Shown piece after piece: positions 62,848 to 64,000 of a stretch of DNA of 64,000 nt. The notes beneath the pieces were generated by a model. That model saw nothing but the letters and a program-made list of their open reading frames with translations. It was not told where the DNA came from and made no database searches. Location: positions 1 through 64,000 of the forward strand of contig NZ_JACHJN010000002.1 of the NCBI RefSeq assembly GCF_014203665.1, given 5' to 3'. Both the position numbers and the translations under genes were made by a program. Position 1 is the stretch's first letter; the number at the start of each line of letters is the position of its first letter. Source of the DNA: Saccharothrix tamanrassetensis. GTDB lineage: Bacteria; Actinomycetota; Actinomycetes; Mycobacteriales; Pseudonocardiaceae.

Positions 62848-63286
62848 AACTTTCGAGGGCGACCCGCTGGCCCTGGACCGGCAGGTCTGCTTCGCCCTGG
62901 CCATCGCATCCAGGAACGTGGTGGCCCTCTACCGGCCGCTGCTGGAACCGATGGGTCTGACGCACCCGCAGTACCTGGTCATGCTGGCCCTGTGGGGTGG
63001 GACACCGCTGTCGGTGAAGGAGCTGAGCCGATTGCTGGCGTTGGAGCCCGCGACCTTGTCGCCGCTGCTCAAGCGGCTGGAGTCGATCGGTTACATCACC
63101 CGGTCGCGGGCCATCTCCGACGAGCGCCAGCTCGCCGTGGGGCTGACCGAGCGGGGTGCGGCCCTGCGGGAACAGGCGCTGTCGATCCCGCCCGCGGTGG
63201 TCGAGCGCCTCGGCATGACGTTGGCCGAGCTGCAGGACCTGCACGCCGTACTGACCCGCGTCATCGCCGCGACGGACCGCACATGA
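62834..63286 (+). CDS. OhrR-like MarR-family regulator
   Basis: 150 residues, with the OhrR start pattern LDRQVCFALAIASR including a candidate redox Cys at 19, then HPQYLVMLALWGGTPLSVKELSRLLALEPATLSPLLKRLESIGYITRSR (winged helix) and SDERQLAVGLTERG (wing). OhrR proteins sense organic peroxides through this Cys and repress the peroxidase Ohr; no ohr gene is in the window. There is no SD before the ATG, and a TAGTAC -10-like element 10 bp upstream suggests a leaderless mRNA. Its TGA overlaps the next ATG. Confidence 0.88.
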   Translation: MISAQTFEGDPLALDRQVCFALAIASRNVVALYRPLLEPMGLTHPQYLVMLALWGGTPLSVKELSRLLALEPATLSPLLKRLESIGYITRSRAISDERQLAVGLTERGAALREQALSIPPAVVERLGMTLAELQDLHAVLTRVIAATDRT

Positions 63287-63687
63287 CCAAGCCGCCTCTG
63301 CTGTTGCGGGCCTGGTACCTCGTCGGCGGCCGACTGCCGGTGAAGTACCGCGACTGGGTCTTCCACCAGGCGACCAAGCCGACCTGGCTGGCGTGGTTCG
63401 TGGCCCGTGCGCTGCTCCAGGTCCTGCCGTTGACGATCGTGATCACGCTGGCCCTGGTCTGGGGCCTGGGCTCGCCGCTGCCGCTGGCCATCGCCTGCGG
63501 CTCCCTGGGGCTGGTGGTCGGCGTGTACTTCGCGGTGTCGTACGCCATCGAGAGCACCGACCACCGCATGACGAAGTACGGCTATCCCCGCGCGGCGGCC
63601 AGCACGTACCGCAAGGAGCGATCCACCGAGACCGACCGCGACCGCGAACGCCGCTACAACGAGGCCTGGCGAACCCCACCCGGGTGA
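63283..63687 (+). CDS. DUF5313 membrane protein
   Basis: 134 residues from the ATG at 63283, overlapping the OhrR stop (ATGA). LLRAWYLVGGRLPVKYRDWVFHQATKPTWLAWFVARALLQVLP, then two membrane helices (~48-68, 72-92) and the HRMTKYGYP motif, as in DUF5313 proteins of Pseudonocardiales and mycobacteria. Coupling to a peroxide-type regulator suggests that this protein is controlled by it. Function unknown. Confidence 0.85.
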   Translation: MTKPPLLLRAWYLVGGRLPVKYRDWVFHQATKPTWLAWFVARALLQVLPLTIVITLALVWGLGSPLPLAIACGSLGLVVGVYFAVSYAIESTDHRMTKYGYPRAAASTYRKERSTETDRDRERRYNEAWRTPPG

Positions 63688-63840
63688 CCGGGATCGGGGT
63701 CGGCCGCCGGAACTGACGCAGCCCGGGACGTGAACGTGCAGGTCAACATGCCTGTGCCACTCGTTCGAGCAAATCTATGCCAGCGGAGGTAGACATTCGC
63801 CCCTCGGTGTGTGTAGTGTTCTCCTTGTTGCGAGAGAGAC

Positions 63841-64000
63841 ATGAACACGGGAGATGACGAACTACCCGTGAGGGCAAGGCAAGGCGCAAGACGGCCAGGC
63901 GTGTTGGAGCCGATCAGTGGAAGGGGTTCCGGCAGGGTGGCCAAGGACGATCGGCACGCAAGTCCGGGAGCACTACCGCAGTACGCACGACACCCGGAGC
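63841..64000 (+). CDS. Start of a gene cut by the window end
   Basis: Open frame from the ATG at 63841 to the end: MNTGDDELPVRARQGARRP... basic, no membrane helix yet. GAGAGAG lies 8 bp upstream. The preceding ~90 bp are AT-richer than average and may hold its promoter. Too short to name. Confidence 0.5.
   Translation, partial: MNTGDDELPVRARQGARRPGVLEPISGRGSGRVAKDDRHASPGALPQYARHPE

Overview
This 64 kb window is a piece of a high-GC actinobacterial chromosome, most likely a member of the Pseudonocardiales (Saccharothrix/Lentzea/Actinosynnema-like). The support is very high GC in coding DNA, many GTG starts, ATGA/TGATG gene overlaps, and a typical gene mix: XRE/DUF5753 regulator with DUF397 partners, DUF3311+SSS symporter, GTP-dependent PEPCK, VanW, DUF1206, DUF5313, septum-formation lipoprotein, and a FadE5/FabG4/HtdX/FadA2 set like that of mycobacteria. 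All names rest on reading translated motifs; no database search was possible.

Layout. 1-5.2 kb: a low-complexity edge (probably an artefact), a secreted trypsin/V8-like protease, a seven-repeat YVTN propeller, a NarL-type two-component system and a small membrane protein. 5.3-9.8 kb: two dynamin-like GTPases with a small GrpE-like protein between them, then an acidic Asp-rich repeat protein. 9.9-13 kb: three DUF397 genes with their XRE regulator, and a membrane protein with a YtrA-like GntR regulator. 13-18 kb: pckG, small membrane and envelope proteins, and a pyroglutamyl-peptidase-like protein with a substituted nucleophile. 18-19.4 kb: a SagB-type flavin oxidoreductase preceded by a 29-residue peptide gene with an excellent ribosome site and an intervening perfect hairpin, a candidate uncharacterised RiPP locus.

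19.7-31 kb: FCD regulator with a DUF3311/SSS carboxylate transporter, ROK kinase, a large beta-helix membrane protein, a polar amino acid ABC transporter and a GH63-like glycosidase. 31-41.6 kb: membrane P-loop NTPase, M20 peptidase, the E1alpha-E1beta-E2 genes of a 2-oxoacid dehydrogenase, a pentapeptide-type membrane protein divergent from a MerR regulator, and a VOC protein. 41.7-48 kb: a fatty-acid beta-oxidation block (acyl-CoA dehydrogenase, SCP2 protein, TetR regulator, HtdX-like dehydratase, FabG4-like reductase, FadA2-like thiolase). A FadE5-like dehydrogenase lies at 59.6-61.4 kb. Three promoter regions carry paired TACY-N4-RGTA palindromes, which suggests one TetR regulon.

48-56 kb: SIMPL protein, AAA ATPase, a 48-residue small protein with a strong hairpin, a candidate small RNA, a NYN-like protein, a Shedu (SduA) anti-phage nuclease, and an HTH antitoxin with a frameshifted PIN toxin, inserted beside a thioredoxin/NHL protein and a decayed partial copy of it. 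55.8-64 kb: Cpn10-like protein, VanW protein, DUF1206 protein, FadE5, a LuxR regulator with an atypical receiver, a small unknown protein, an OhrR-like regulator whose start codon sits inside its own palindrome, a DUF5313 protein, and a gene truncated by the window end.

A recurring oddity is short tandem repeats (13-26 bp) that begin at stop codons and repeat them, at six separate loci.
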